Assembly (NCBI RefSeq): GCF_017351175.1
Contig: NZ_JAFMPN010000013.1
Span: 1-64,000 of the forward strand
Reading direction: 5' to 3'
Source of the DNA: Desulfovibrio sp. Huiquan2017
GTDB taxonomy: Bacteria > Desulfobacterota > Desulfovibrionia > Desulfovibrionales > Desulfovibrionaceae
DNA: 64,000 bases
Shown here one piece after another: positions 54,297-62,448 of the stretch. Within the stretch, counting starts at the first letter, position 1, and each line of letters begins with the position of its first letter. Position numbers and translations under genes: made by a program. The notes below the pieces were generated by a model. That model saw only the letters and a list, made by a program, of their open reading frames with translations, was not told where the DNA came from and searched no databases.

Positions 54297-55027
54297 ATTA
54301 GGGGGATACCTCCATAATTGTTGACGTTGAATAAGTGGCGTTGATATGAAGTGGCATACCAAGAATTGCACGGATAGTAGTTCCAGGAGCACCCCATCAC
54401 ATTATTCAGCGTGGGAACCGACGCCTTCCGACTTTTTTCAAGGATGATGATTACATTCATTATTTGGAGAGCATGCGCTTTTGGTGTGACAAGCATGAAG
54501 TCGAAATATGGGCATATTGCTTGATGACAAATCATGTCCATTTAATTGCCACGCCGAAAACCGAGCAGGGCCTGAGTTTGGCTATTGGCGAAGCGCATAA
54601 ACGCTACACTTGCCGAATCAATAAACGTGAAAAATGGACGGGACATCTATGGCAAGGGAGGTTTTCTTCCTTTGCAATGGATGAAAAGTATCTTATCGCC
54701 GCCGCCCGATATGTAGAGCGAAACCCGGTTAGGGCGGGGATGGTCCCAAAAGCCGCAGACTATCGATGGAGCAGCGCCCGAGCGCATTTGACAGGTAAGG
54801 ACGATGTGCTTGTGAAAACGGCTCCATTGCTGTCGTTGGTTGATGGTTGGGAGGGTTTTTTGAGGATACCAGTGATCGCGACCGTGACTTGTTAAGAGGG
54901 CACGGGCGTACAGGCCGTCCTCTGGGAGGCAATCCGTTCTTCGACAAATTGCAGTCGCTATTGGGGAAGGATGTAAGACCCAAAAAACCTGGCCCAAGAA
55001 AGAAAATTAGGGAGGTGTCCCCCTAAT
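54297..55027 (+). mobile_element. REP-associated tyrosine transposase element with terminal inverted repeats
   Basis: A 731-base unit bounded by ATTAGGGGGATACCTCC (54297-54313) and GGAGGTGTCCCCCTAAT (55011-55027), inverted repeats matching at 16 of 17 bases. Inside is a single Y1-type transposase relic. It lies between the orphan immunity gene and an integrase tail. Confidence 0.65.
54356..55026 (+). pseudogene. REP-associated tyrosine transposase, broken
   Basis: The frame reads PRIARIVVPGAPHHIIQRGN with the HUH-type His pair further on (YCLMTNHVHLIA), the LWQGRFSSFAM block and the catalytic-Tyr region RYVERNPVRAGMV. Two lesions are visible: the position expected for the start codon is ATA (54356), and a frameshift in the T6 run 54856-54861 diverts the frame to a stop at 54895. 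In the next frame the normal C-terminus continues (GHGRTGRPLGGNPFFDKLQ, RPKKPGPRKK) to a stop at 55026. Confidence 0.75.
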
Positions 55028-55029
55028 TA

Positions 55030-55170
55030 CCCCCGATACTGGCGCAGGAGGGCGTAGACATACCCACCATTCAAGCCATCTTGCGGCACAAGAACCCTAT
55101 GACCACTACACGGTGTCTACATCGGCTAGGCATCACCGAGAACGTCCTTGAAGATGTCTTTGGTGAATAA
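55030..55170 (+). pseudogene. tyrosine recombinase C-terminal fragment (copy 2)
   Basis: Reads ILAQEGVDIPTIQAILRHKN then PMTTTRCLHRLGITENVLED and VFGE, the end of a phage-type integrase. The residue at the catalytic Tyr position is Cys here but Tyr in copy 1 (39700-39780). The upstream gene is missing, replaced by the transposase element. Confidence 0.6.
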
Positions 55171-55172
55171 TG

Positions 55173-55206
55173 AAAGGCCCTGGAATGTTGATGTTCCAGG
55201 GCCTTT
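55173..55206. terminator. hairpin terminator
   Basis: A 13-base-pair perfect stem (AAAGGCCCTGGAA and complement) with an 8-base loop, just after the integrase tail and 11 bases past the end of the minus-strand gene at 55217. Works in either direction. Confidence 0.8.
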
Positions 55207-55216
55207 GCTTTCATGA

Positions 55217-55594
55217 TCAATAGAGTGGTGTTGAGAATCTCCACGTTCTACCCGATTTATCAACTCCTTCGACTGGTGAGATAAGTAAAGACTCCACGCT
55301 TAGCTCATCTGCACCACCAATAGCGTTCCGACTAAGTTTAACTATGGCGACCTGGTCTTGGTCAAACCAAATCAAGGCATAGGTCACGAAGTACTCGTAG
55401 GAATAGCTGTTTGTTGCCTCATTTAGCTCTTGGCCAGTATAGAAATCAATCTCACGCTTGAACTTCTCAGACCATCCGTAATTGACTGCATACTCTACGT
55501 TGCAAACAACAGTACAAGCGGCCTCCGCAGCAATTGACCCAATGCACAAGAACAAAGCAAGGAGCACAAATCCAATAGTTAACCTAAATTTCAT
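55217..55594 (-). CDS. small secreted protein of unknown function
   Basis: Protein of 125 residues with a clear signal peptide (FVLLALFLCIGSIAAEA, cleavage near residue 23) and two Cys soon after (ACTVVCNVEYAV), then a mixed soluble domain. No family recognised. Single gene near the right island end; GAGAAGG precedes ATG 55594. An imperfect hairpin with a T-run lies at about 55699-55731. Confidence 0.6.
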   Translation of the reverse strand: MKFRLTIGFVLLALFLCIGSIAAEAACTVVCNVEYAVNYGWSEKFKREIDFYTGQELNEATNSYSYEYFVTYALIWFDQDQVAIVKLSRNAIGGADELSVESLLISPVEGVDKSGRTWRFSTPLY

Positions 55595-55756
55595 GGGAAA
55601 CCTTCTCTGAATGCCGTAACACGCCATCAACTACCGCCCCTAAAACCATACCCTCTATATCAAGTACCCCTATAAATGTAATCCTGCAAGGTAGTAGAAG
55701 GCCCCGGAACCACTGGATTCCTGGGCTTTTTCGCGTTCATCGACACGTAAATCGAC

Positions 55757-55851
55757 ACGCAAACAAAAAACGGGCTACATCTTACGATGTAACCCGTTGA
55801 TTTGTCTTGGCGTCCCCAAGGGGGTTTGAACCCCTGTTGCCGGCGTGAGAG
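55757..55851. repeat. right direct repeat of the island
   Basis: Counterpart of 42219-42310 with an intact T-loop: the minus strand reads GTTCAAACC between GGGG and CCCC, then the acceptor-like GGGGACGCC. The sequence farther out does not complete a tRNA, so the intact target gene is not here. Confidence 0.75.
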
Positions 55852-56178
55852 GGTATACTGAAAACCAAGGGAGGCCGCTTACCTACGTGATTTCAGCTAC
55901 TTGAAAACGCCACCAACACCACGAAAAGCACGTTTGACACGCATGGAGCCACGGGCGAGCCACGGGGAAAAGCTATTCACAATCCTACGCTATCTGTCCC
56001 AATGTGGAAAAAATTTAATCTCAATTAAAGCCTGTGCAAACTACTGGGCTGAATTTATTCTATATTATTCGAGGGGGGTGAAGAGAGATAGGACGGCTTT
56101 TACCCTTAGATCACAGCGCCCTTAATCGAGAATCTTTCTATCGCCAGATATTATGAGTTCCGAAATTGGGGCATTGAA
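55852..56178. other. gap outside the right island end
   Basis: Contains a 74-codon open frame (55901-56125, plus strand) with no recognisable product and AT-rich sequence. Nothing can be supported. Confidence 0.35.
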
Positions 56179-56547
56179 TTAAGGGGTATATCCTGCCAGG
56201 GACCCCTTATGAATAGCACAAAGAATTATTTGAATATCTTCTGGGTCTATTGCAGGACGCCCTTCCCTTGCACAGGTATAAAATTCAGCTGGTATTTGGC
56301 TCTGTATGGTGCTTCGAGTAAAGCTTATGCCATGTCGTGATTTGCCGTTTACGAAAGGCGGTGTCTTTAACAGATTGGCAAGTGGCGTCTGGTCACTATC
56401 TGTAATGAGTATTCTCCCATATACTTCGCCCTCTGCAGTGGTCATACCGTCATTCGTTAGAAAGTCATAAAAATCCTGCGCGCGGTCAAGTTGACTTCCA
56501 ATATTTGTCACAAACCAGACTTCGTAGTTCCCCATGTCAATTTTCAT
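56179..56547 (-). CDS. hypothetical protein
   Basis: Protein of 122 residues, soluble, acidic N-terminus (MKIDMGNYEVWFVTNIGSQL) and a central GRILITDSDQTPLANLLKTP. No family recognised. GGAGG lies 5 bases before ATG 56547, a good start. Not clearly in an operon; it sits between the island and the restriction locus. Confidence 0.6.
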   Translation of the reverse strand: MKIDMGNYEVWFVTNIGSQLDRAQDFYDFLTNDGMTTAEGEVYGRILITDSDQTPLANLLKTPPFVNGKSRHGISFTRSTIQSQIPAEFYTCAREGRPAIDPEDIQIILCAIHKGSLAGYTP

Positions 56548-56639
56548 ACAACCTCCTTTAGTCATTCTTTAAACTCGTAACCTTTTTATTGAAGGGTTGC
56601 CAGTGCGCGCTTTGCGCGGGTAGGCATAGTCGTACACGA

Positions 56640-56677
56640 GGGGCGATACCTCACCTACGAATGGTGTCGCCTCTTTT
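56640..56677 (+). terminator. possible terminator
   Basis: Stem GGCGATACC with GGTGTCGCC (one G-U pair), 12-base loop, followed by TCTTTTCTTC. No plus-strand gene ends just upstream, so it may be a relic. Confidence 0.4.
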
Positions 56678-56875
56678 CTTCGCTTTTTGGCTAAGAATTC
56701 TAATACATAACAGTGCAATATCAAGTTGTATTAGATAAGAGGATTCACAGAGCTGCTGCGCCAGGGGGGGGGCAGCAGGCCGATTGAATATAAGCTATCA
56801 TCTAATGGTGATTTTTTTGCATCAAAACCAAAACTGCACTTGACGAGTCGGCCCCGCTTGCTTATATCGAAACAC

Positions 56876-57496
56876 ATGATTCGAGAAAAAACAAACAACT
56901 TGGTGCACTCAAAATGCCAATCGGCCCCCTTGAAGCGCGTGGCGAAAATGTTCGCCGGGCATCCGTTTCGGGGCAGGATTGAACACGATCCGGAAGGCAC
57001 GATATCCGTGGTCCAGCTTAAGAATGTGGACCCTGTCTTGGGCGTGAACGAGAAGCGGTTGCCCAAGGTCGTACCCACTGGGCGCCGCCGCCCGACCTTT
57101 CTGGAAGAAGGGGATATCCTTTTCGTAAACCGCGGGATGCGATTTTTCGGAGCGCTGGTCGACAAGCCGCTTGAAAAAGCCGTGGCCGCACCGCATTTTT
57201 TCATTATCAAGGCCAACCCCGCGTTGGTGCGCCCGGATTATCTGGCCTGGTTCCTGAACGGCAAGGAGGCCCAGCGATATTATGGGCAGTGCGCGGCCGG
57301 GACGGCCCTGCCGCACATCACCCGAAAGACGTTGGAAGCACTTCCGGTTCCGGTGCCGCCGCTCGAAAGGCAAGCACTGATAGCCAAGGTCTACCAATGT
57401 GCTTTGCGAGAAAAAATTCTGACGGAACGGGTCATGGAGCAGCGGGAACTGCTGTTGTCCGAGATACTGGATGCCGCATCACAAGAGAAAAATTAA
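56876..57496 (+). CDS. single-domain HsdS-like specificity protein
   Basis: Protein of 206 residues with one target-recognition domain in the HsdS pattern: LKNVDPVLGVNEKRLPKVVP, FLEEGDILFVNRGM and PHITRKTLEALPVPVPPLER, then the conserved C-terminal helix (QALIAKVYQCALREKILTER). Full HsdS proteins have two such domains, and this locus also encodes one (60134). This half-size protein could act as a dimer or as a DNA-recognition partner of another system. It lies 10 bases before hsdM. Start uncertain: ATG 56876 has no strong ribosome site. Confidence 0.7.
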   Translation: MIREKTNNLVHSKCQSAPLKRVAKMFAGHPFRGRIEHDPEGTISVVQLKNVDPVLGVNEKRLPKVVPTGRRRPTFLEEGDILFVNRGMRFFGALVDKPLEKAVAAPHFFIIKANPALVRPDYLAWFLNGKEAQRYYGQCAAGTALPHITRKTLEALPVPVPPLERQALIAKVYQCALREKILTERVMEQRELLLSEILDAASQEKN

Positions 57497-57506
57497 CGGA
57501 GAAAAT

Positions 57507-59012
57507 ATGACCGCCACCAAAGTGAACCAGAAAGAGATCAACGATATCCTTTTCAAGGCGTGCGACACCTTCCGGGGCATCCTCAACGCCAGTCAGTACA
57601 AGGATTATATCCTGGCGATGCTTTTCGTGAAGTACCTCTCGGACGTTTACCGCGAGCGGTATGACGAGTTGAGCCAGCAGTTCAAGGGCGACAAGGAGCG
57701 CATCGAACGCCGTCTGGCCAGGGAGCGTTTCGTCATGCCGGCAGGGTGCACCTTCTATGACCTTTTCGATCAGCGCAACGCCACCAATGTGGGCGAGGTC
57801 ATCAACACCACCTTTGAGAAGATCGAAGATGCGAACCGTGCCAAGTTGCAGGGCGTCTTCCGCAATATCGACTACAATTCCGAGGCGAATCTCGGCAAGA
57901 CCAAGGACCGTAACCGCCGTCTGAAAAAGTTCCTGGAGGACCTCAACGATCCTCGCCTGGACCTGCGGCCGTCGCGGGTGGGCAATCTGGATGTCATCGG
58001 CAATGCCTATGAATATCTCATCGCCAACTTCGCCGCTGGTGCGGGCAAGAAGGCCGGGGAATTCTACACGCCGCCGGAGGTCTCGGAGCTGATCGCGGAA
58101 CTGGTCGATCCCCAGCCCGGCGAACGAATCTGCGATCCCGCCTGCGGTTCCGGCTCGTTGCTCATCAAGTGCGGCAACAGGGTCCGCCGGACGTCCGAGG
58201 ATTTTTCCCTGTACGGGCAGGAGATCAACGGCGAGACCTGGGCGCTCGCCAAGATGAACATGTTTCTGCATGGCATGGACCGGGCCAGGGTGGAATGGGG
58301 CGACACCCTGCGTGAACCCAAGCTGATCGAGGACGACACCACCATGAAGTTCGAGGTAGTGGTGGCGAATCCGCCTTTCTCCCTCGACAAGTGGGGCTAC
58401 AAGACAGCCCAGAGCGACCCCCATAACCGTTTCCACCGCGGCCTGCCGCCGAAGTCCAAGGCGGATTACGCCTTCATCTCACACATGATCGAGACCACCA
58501 CCCTGGAGTCCGGGCGGGTAGGCGTGGTCGTGCCGCACGGCGTACTTTTCCGGGGCGGCGCGGAAGGCAAGATCCGGCAGCAACTCATCGAGGAAAACCT
58601 TCTGGACGCGGTCATCGGCCTGCCCGCGAACCTGTTCTTCGGCACGGGCATCCCGGCGGCCATCCTGGTGTTCAAGCGCAACCGGCCCGACAAGGATGTC
58701 CTGTTCATCGACGCAAGCCGGGAATACGCCGACGCCAAGAACCAGAACAAGCTGCGCCCCGAAGATGTCCGAAAGATCGTGGACACGTACAAGGCCCGCG
58801 AATTCGTGGACAAGTACGCCTATGCCGCCGGGTTCGATGAACTCAAGGAGAACGATTTCAACTTGAACATCCCCCGCTATGTGGACACCTTCGAGGAAGA
58901 GGAAGAAGTGGACATCGCCAAGGTGCAGGGCGAAATCGAGGAACTGGAAAAGGAATTGGCCGAAGTCCGCAAGGAAATGGCCGGATACCTGGAAGAGCTG
59001 GGGGTGCTGTAA
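57507..59012 (+). CDS. hsdM: type I restriction-modification methyltransferase subunit
   Basis: Protein of 501 residues. An N-terminal HsdM helical domain (residues 5-135) precedes the N6-adenine methyltransferase domain with SAM motif DPACGSGSLLIK near residue 210 and catalytic NPPF near residue 288, and a C-terminal coiled coil (EIEELEKELAEVRKEM) that contacts HsdS. It methylates adenine in the target set by HsdS. CGGAG before ATG 57507; the stop overlaps dinD (TAATG). Confidence 0.93.
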   Translation: MTATKVNQKEINDILFKACDTFRGILNASQYKDYILAMLFVKYLSDVYRERYDELSQQFKGDKERIERRLARERFVMPAGCTFYDLFDQRNATNVGEVINTTFEKIEDANRAKLQGVFRNIDYNSEANLGKTKDRNRRLKKFLEDLNDPRLDLRPSRVGNLDVIGNAYEYLIANFAAGAGKKAGEFYTPPEVSELIAELVDPQPGERICDPACGSGSLLIKCGNRVRRTSEDFSLYGQEINGETWALAKMNMFLHGMDRARVEWGDTLREPKLIEDDTTMKFEVVVANPPFSLDKWGYKTAQSDPHNRFHRGLPPKSKADYAFISHMIETTTLESGRVGVVVPHGVLFRGGAEGKIRQQLIEENLLDAVIGLPANLFFGTGIPAAILVFKRNRPDKDVLFIDASREYADAKNQNKLRPEDVRKIVDTYKAREFVDKYAYAAGFDELKENDFNLNIPRYVDTFEEEEEVDIAKVQGEIEELEKELAEVRKEMAGYLEELGVL

Positions 59013-59887
59013 TGACCAGGGAGCGAGGCGTCGAGAAGGCGCACCATCTGACCTTTGAACAATTGAAGCTTCAGGACGAGAACGGCGATGATTTCTGGCT
59101 TGCCCGCCAGTTGTCGAAGGTGCTTGGCTACGGGGAATACCGCAACTTTCTTCCCGTCATAGAAAAAGCCAAGACGAGCTGTGAAAGCAGCGGCCAGCGG
59201 GTGTCCGATCATTTCGTGGAGGTCCACGAGATGATCACCCTGGGCAAGGGGGGGCAGAGGGCCATGGAGTCGTATGCCCTCAGCCGTTACGCCTGCTACC
59301 TGATTGTGCAGAACGCCGATCCTTCGAAGCCGGTCATCGCCAACGGGCAGACCTATTTTGCCATCCAGACCCGTCGGCAGGAACTGGCTGATGACGAGTC
59401 GTTCCAGCAGCTCAAGGAAGAAGAGAAGCGGCTGTTTTTGCGTGAGGAGATGAAGGAGCACAACAAGCAGTTGGTGAAAGCCGCTCATCAGGCCGGGGTC
59501 GAATCCAATCTTGATTTCGCCATCTTCCAGAACCACGGGTACAAGGGGTTATATGGTGGCCTCGACGCCAAGGGCATCCATCGGCACAAGGGGCTGAAAA
59601 AGAGTCAGAACATCCTCGACAACATGGGCAGCACGGAACTCGCCGCCAACCTGTTCCGTGCCACGCAGACCGAGGAGAAGCTACGGCGCGAGAACATCCG
59701 GGGCAAACAAGCGGCCAACCAGACCCATTTCGAAGTCGGCAAAAAGGTCCGCCAGACGATCAAGGAATTGGGCGGAACCATGCCCGAGGAACTGCCCGTG
59801 CCGGATGAGGATTTGGCAAAGGTCGCCCGACGGGTAAAGGCTGCGGAAAAGAAGGCGCTTGAAACCAAGGGAAAAGAGGAGGAATGA
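59012..59887 (+). CDS. dinD: DinD-like DNA damage-inducible protein
   Basis: Protein of 291 residues matching DinD through its length: the BRO-N-like start DDFWLARQLSKVLGYGEYRN, the SRYACYLIVQNADPSKPVIA block and NHGYKGLYGGLDAKGIHRHK. E. coli DinD is an SOS-induced protein that inhibits RecA filament activity. Here it is translationally coupled to hsdM, suggesting a role in tempering recombination or SOS during restriction (inference). Confidence 0.87.
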   Translation: MTRERGVEKAHHLTFEQLKLQDENGDDFWLARQLSKVLGYGEYRNFLPVIEKAKTSCESSGQRVSDHFVEVHEMITLGKGGQRAMESYALSRYACYLIVQNADPSKPVIANGQTYFAIQTRRQELADDESFQQLKEEEKRLFLREEMKEHNKQLVKAAHQAGVESNLDFAIFQNHGYKGLYGGLDAKGIHRHKGLKKSQNILDNMGSTELAANLFRATQTEEKLRRENIRGKQAANQTHFEVGKKVRQTIKELGGTMPEELPVPDEDLAKVARRVKAAEKKALETKGKEEE

Positions 59888-59888
59888 C

Positions 59889-60092
59889 ATGCAGCATCAC
59901 TCGGTGTCTTCAAGAGCGATCAGGTCCATCGGTTATGATGAGGTCTCCATGACAATGGAAGTAGTCTTTCGATCTGGATCAACTCGGTACCGTTTTTGTG
60001 GTGTGCCGAAATCCGTTTTTACCGCCTTTTTAAATGCCGGTTCAAAAGGATCATATTTCCATAGGCATATTAAAGATCATTACCACTGTTAG
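59889..60092 (+). CDS. KTSC-domain protein
   Basis: Protein of 67 residues composed of a KTSC domain (SSRAIRSIGYDEVSMTMEVV, YRFCGVPKSVF, NAGSKGSYFHRHIK). The canonical KTSC motif lysine-threonine-serine-cysteine is replaced by loosely similar residues. Function unknown; related to a small RNA-binding-like fold. AGAGGAGG lies just before ATG 59889, one base after dinD. Confidence 0.72.
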   Translation: MQHHSVSSRAIRSIGYDEVSMTMEVVFRSGSTRYRFCGVPKSVFTAFLNAGSKGSYFHRHIKDHYHC

Positions 60093-60133
60093 ACTGATCG
60101 TAGTGAGTAAATGGTAAATATTTCAATATCAGC

Positions 60134-61399
60134 ATGGGTATAGCGATGGTTTTTAAGTCCACCCCTTGGCCATTAAAGATGGTCTCTTCGCAGGGACAAG
60201 TGCAAGCAGGTCGTCAACGCTCTCCTCATTTTGTTGAGGGTAAGATGAGGTGTTATCTTAGAGTTGCCAATGTATTCGATGGGTTCATCGACACCTCGGA
60301 TATAAAACAAATGCCCTTTTCAGATAAAGAATATGAAATCTATAAGTTAGCCCAGGGGGACATACTCCTTAATGAAGGGCAAAGCCTTGAGCTTGTTGGC
60401 CGCCCAGCAATATATGCAGGAAAACCTGCAAGCTGCTGTTTTCAAAACACTTTAGTACGTTTTCGACCAGGGCCAGAATGTGATCCTAAATATGCTTTGC
60501 AGCTTTTTCAGCTTTGCCTTCAGATTGGTGTTTTTGCATCCATAGCAAGTCAGACGACTTCGATAGCACATCTAGGAGTTAAACGTTTTTCCCGGTTAAA
60601 GCTTCCTTTCCCACCGAAAAAAGAGCAACAGGCCATTGCCACAATTTTGTCCACCTGGGACCGTGCCATCGAGAAGGCCGAGGCCATAATCGAGGCCAAG
60701 GAGCGGCGGAAAGCGGGACTCATGCAGCGGCTCCTGACGGGCAAGGTGCGGTTCGGGGAATTTGTGAAGTCCCAGGCACGGCAGAAGACTAAGTCTTACG
60801 ACCTCCCAGAGGACTGGGGGTATCCGACCATCGGGGATATCGCTGTGGCGGTATCGCAGAAGAACGGAACGAAAACCTCGCTCCCGGTGCTTTCCTGCAC
60901 CAAACATTCTGGCCTCGTCGATTCCCTGGCCTACTTTGGAAAGCAGGTCTTCAGCAAGGACCTGTCCACCTACAAGGTTGTTCCGAGAGGGGCCTTCGCC
61001 TACGCGACGAACCATATTGAAGAGGGGTCCATCGGATATCAAGACCTTCATGACAAAGCCCTGATCAGCCCCATGTACACGGTCTTCAAAACATCGGGTG
61101 TCGTTCACGACGGTTTTCTTTTCAAGTTGCTGAAGACCGAATGGTACCGCCACATATTCCAGACCCGGACAAGCGCATCGGTGGATAGGCGAGGGAGTCT
61201 TCGTTGGAAGGAATTTGCCAAAATCCACATCCCGCTGCCAAGCATGGAAGAACAGGGAAAGATCGCCGAAGTCCTCGACAAAGCCGAACAGGAAATCGAG
61301 GAGCACCGCAACCAACTCACCGCCCTCAAGGAACAGAAGAAGGGTCTCATGCAGCAGTTGTTAACCGGGAAAGTGCGGGTGAAGGTGTCATTATTATGA
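60134..61399 (+). CDS. hsdS: type I restriction-modification specificity subunit
   Basis: Protein of 421 residues with two target-recognition domains, each followed by the conserved spacer helix: PKKEQQAIATILSTWDRAIE then KERRKAGLMQRLLTGKVRF, and MEEQGKIAEVLDKAEQEIEE then KEQKKGLMQQLLTGKVRV. It sets the DNA sequence recognised by the HsdM/HsdR complex. The first recognition domain is more AT-rich than the second, as expected of exchanged domains. Start may be ATG 60134 or 60146. Confidence 0.9.
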   Translation: MGIAMVFKSTPWPLKMVSSQGQVQAGRQRSPHFVEGKMRCYLRVANVFDGFIDTSDIKQMPFSDKEYEIYKLAQGDILLNEGQSLELVGRPAIYAGKPASCCFQNTLVRFRPGPECDPKYALQLFQLCLQIGVFASIASQTTSIAHLGVKRFSRLKLPFPPKKEQQAIATILSTWDRAIEKAEAIIEAKERRKAGLMQRLLTGKVRFGEFVKSQARQKTKSYDLPEDWGYPTIGDIAVAVSQKNGTKTSLPVLSCTKHSGLVDSLAYFGKQVFSKDLSTYKVVPRGAFAYATNHIEEGSIGYQDLHDKALISPMYTVFKTSGVVHDGFLFKLLKTEWYRHIFQTRTSASVDRRGSLRWKEFAKIHIPLPSMEEQGKIAEVLDKAEQEIEEHRNQLTALKEQKKGLMQQLLTGKVRVKVSLL

Positions 61400-61425
61400 T
61401 TTCTGACAACAGGAAGGAGGAATAA

Positions 61426-62442
61426 ATGCTTTCGTTCCAAGAAGCACTTCAACGGGCTGAAAACAAAAAACATCTACTGCTTGGCAACGGATTTAGCATC
61501 GCGCTCAAGCCGGATATTTTTCGATACGACACGTTGTTTGAACAAGCCGATTTTTCCGGGAACGAACATTTGCGGGGAATCTTTTCAGCGCTCGGCACAA
61601 CGGATTTTGAAGAGGTGGTGAAAACCTTGGAGTCGGGGGCGAAGGTTTTGCCCCATTATTTGGGACCAACACCTGGCGTCGATGCGCAAATGCAACAGGA
61701 CGCTCTCCGAATCAAAGAGATTCTGGTCACGACCATCGCCAACAAGCACCCCGAACGCCCTGGGGATATCTCGTTTGCGGAATATGAAGCCTGCAAGCTT
61801 TTTCTGGGCAACTTCCTCGGCTCCGGCGGCAAACTCTACTCGTTGAATTATGACATCCTGCTGTATTGGGTTTTGATGAACAGCGACCTGCCAAACAACG
61901 ACGGGTTCAAAAACGATCCCGATGACCCCGACGCTGTTTACGTGGTCTGGGACAGGGGGGATTCACGGGGTCAAAACGTGTATTTCCTGCACGGCGGTCT
62001 TCATCTTTTTGATGCTGGTCACCAAATCCAGAAAAACACCTGGGTCCGTTCAACTGTCCCCCTGATAGACCAGGCCCAAGAGGCGGTCGCTGCAAACAAG
62101 TTTCCGCTTTTTGTGGCGGAAGGCACTTCCCAGCAGAAAATGAAGAAAATCCAGCATAGCGCCTATCTTCATAAGGGGTTGCGAAGCCTTGCCGAAATTT
62201 CAGGGTCGATCTTCACCTATGGTGTTTCTTTTTCAGAGAATGACGAACACATCCTCCGGACCATTGAGATGGGCAAGGTGAAATCCATATTCGTCGGATT
62301 GTATGGGGATGAAAACAGCGAATCCAACCAGCGTATCCGTTCTCGGGTGGACCAGATGGTTTTGCTTCGGAGAGATAGCCCAAGACGAAACGACTTGGCC
62401 GTTTTCTACTTCGATTGTGCAAGCGCCGCTGTATGGGGGTAA
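61426..62442 (+). CDS. DUF4917/SIR2-like protein, candidate defence factor
   Basis: Protein of 338 residues resembling the DUF4917 group of the SIR2 superfamily: an N-terminal LLLGNGFSIAL nucleotide-binding loop, LYSLNYDILLYWVL, NVYFLHGGLHLFDAG with the potential catalytic His, and a late FTYGVSFSENDEHILRTIEM strand-helix. SIR2-like domains in antiphage systems hydrolyse NAD+. It sits between hsdS and hsdR with its own ribosome site (AGGAGG). Its partner may be the next gene. Confidence 0.75.
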   Translation: MLSFQEALQRAENKKHLLLGNGFSIALKPDIFRYDTLFEQADFSGNEHLRGIFSALGTTDFEEVVKTLESGAKVLPHYLGPTPGVDAQMQQDALRIKEILVTTIANKHPERPGDISFAEYEACKLFLGNFLGSGGKLYSLNYDILLYWVLMNSDLPNNDGFKNDPDDPDAVYVVWDRGDSRGQNVYFLHGGLHLFDAGHQIQKNTWVRSTVPLIDQAQEAVAANKFPLFVAEGTSQQKMKKIQHSAYLHKGLRSLAEISGSIFTYGVSFSENDEHILRTIEMGKVKSIFVGLYGDENSESNQRIRSRVDQMVLLRRDSPRRNDLAVFYFDCASAAVWG

Positions 62443-62448
62443 TCCAGA

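Larger units (their letters stand above)
42219..55851. mobile_element. genomic island with contact-dependent inhibition-like locus
   Basis: About 13.6 kb between two direct repeats (42219-42310 and 55757-55851). Cargo is a two-partner secretion/CDI-like system with two toxin-immunity modules, small secreted proteins, a transposase relic and an integrase tail. No intact integrase is present, so the island is probably no longer self-mobile. Confidence 0.6.

Noticed and set aside
55800-55860. Complete tRNA gene at the right island end
   Set aside because: Only the T-arm and 3' acceptor strand are present; the outer sequence does not supply the other arms.
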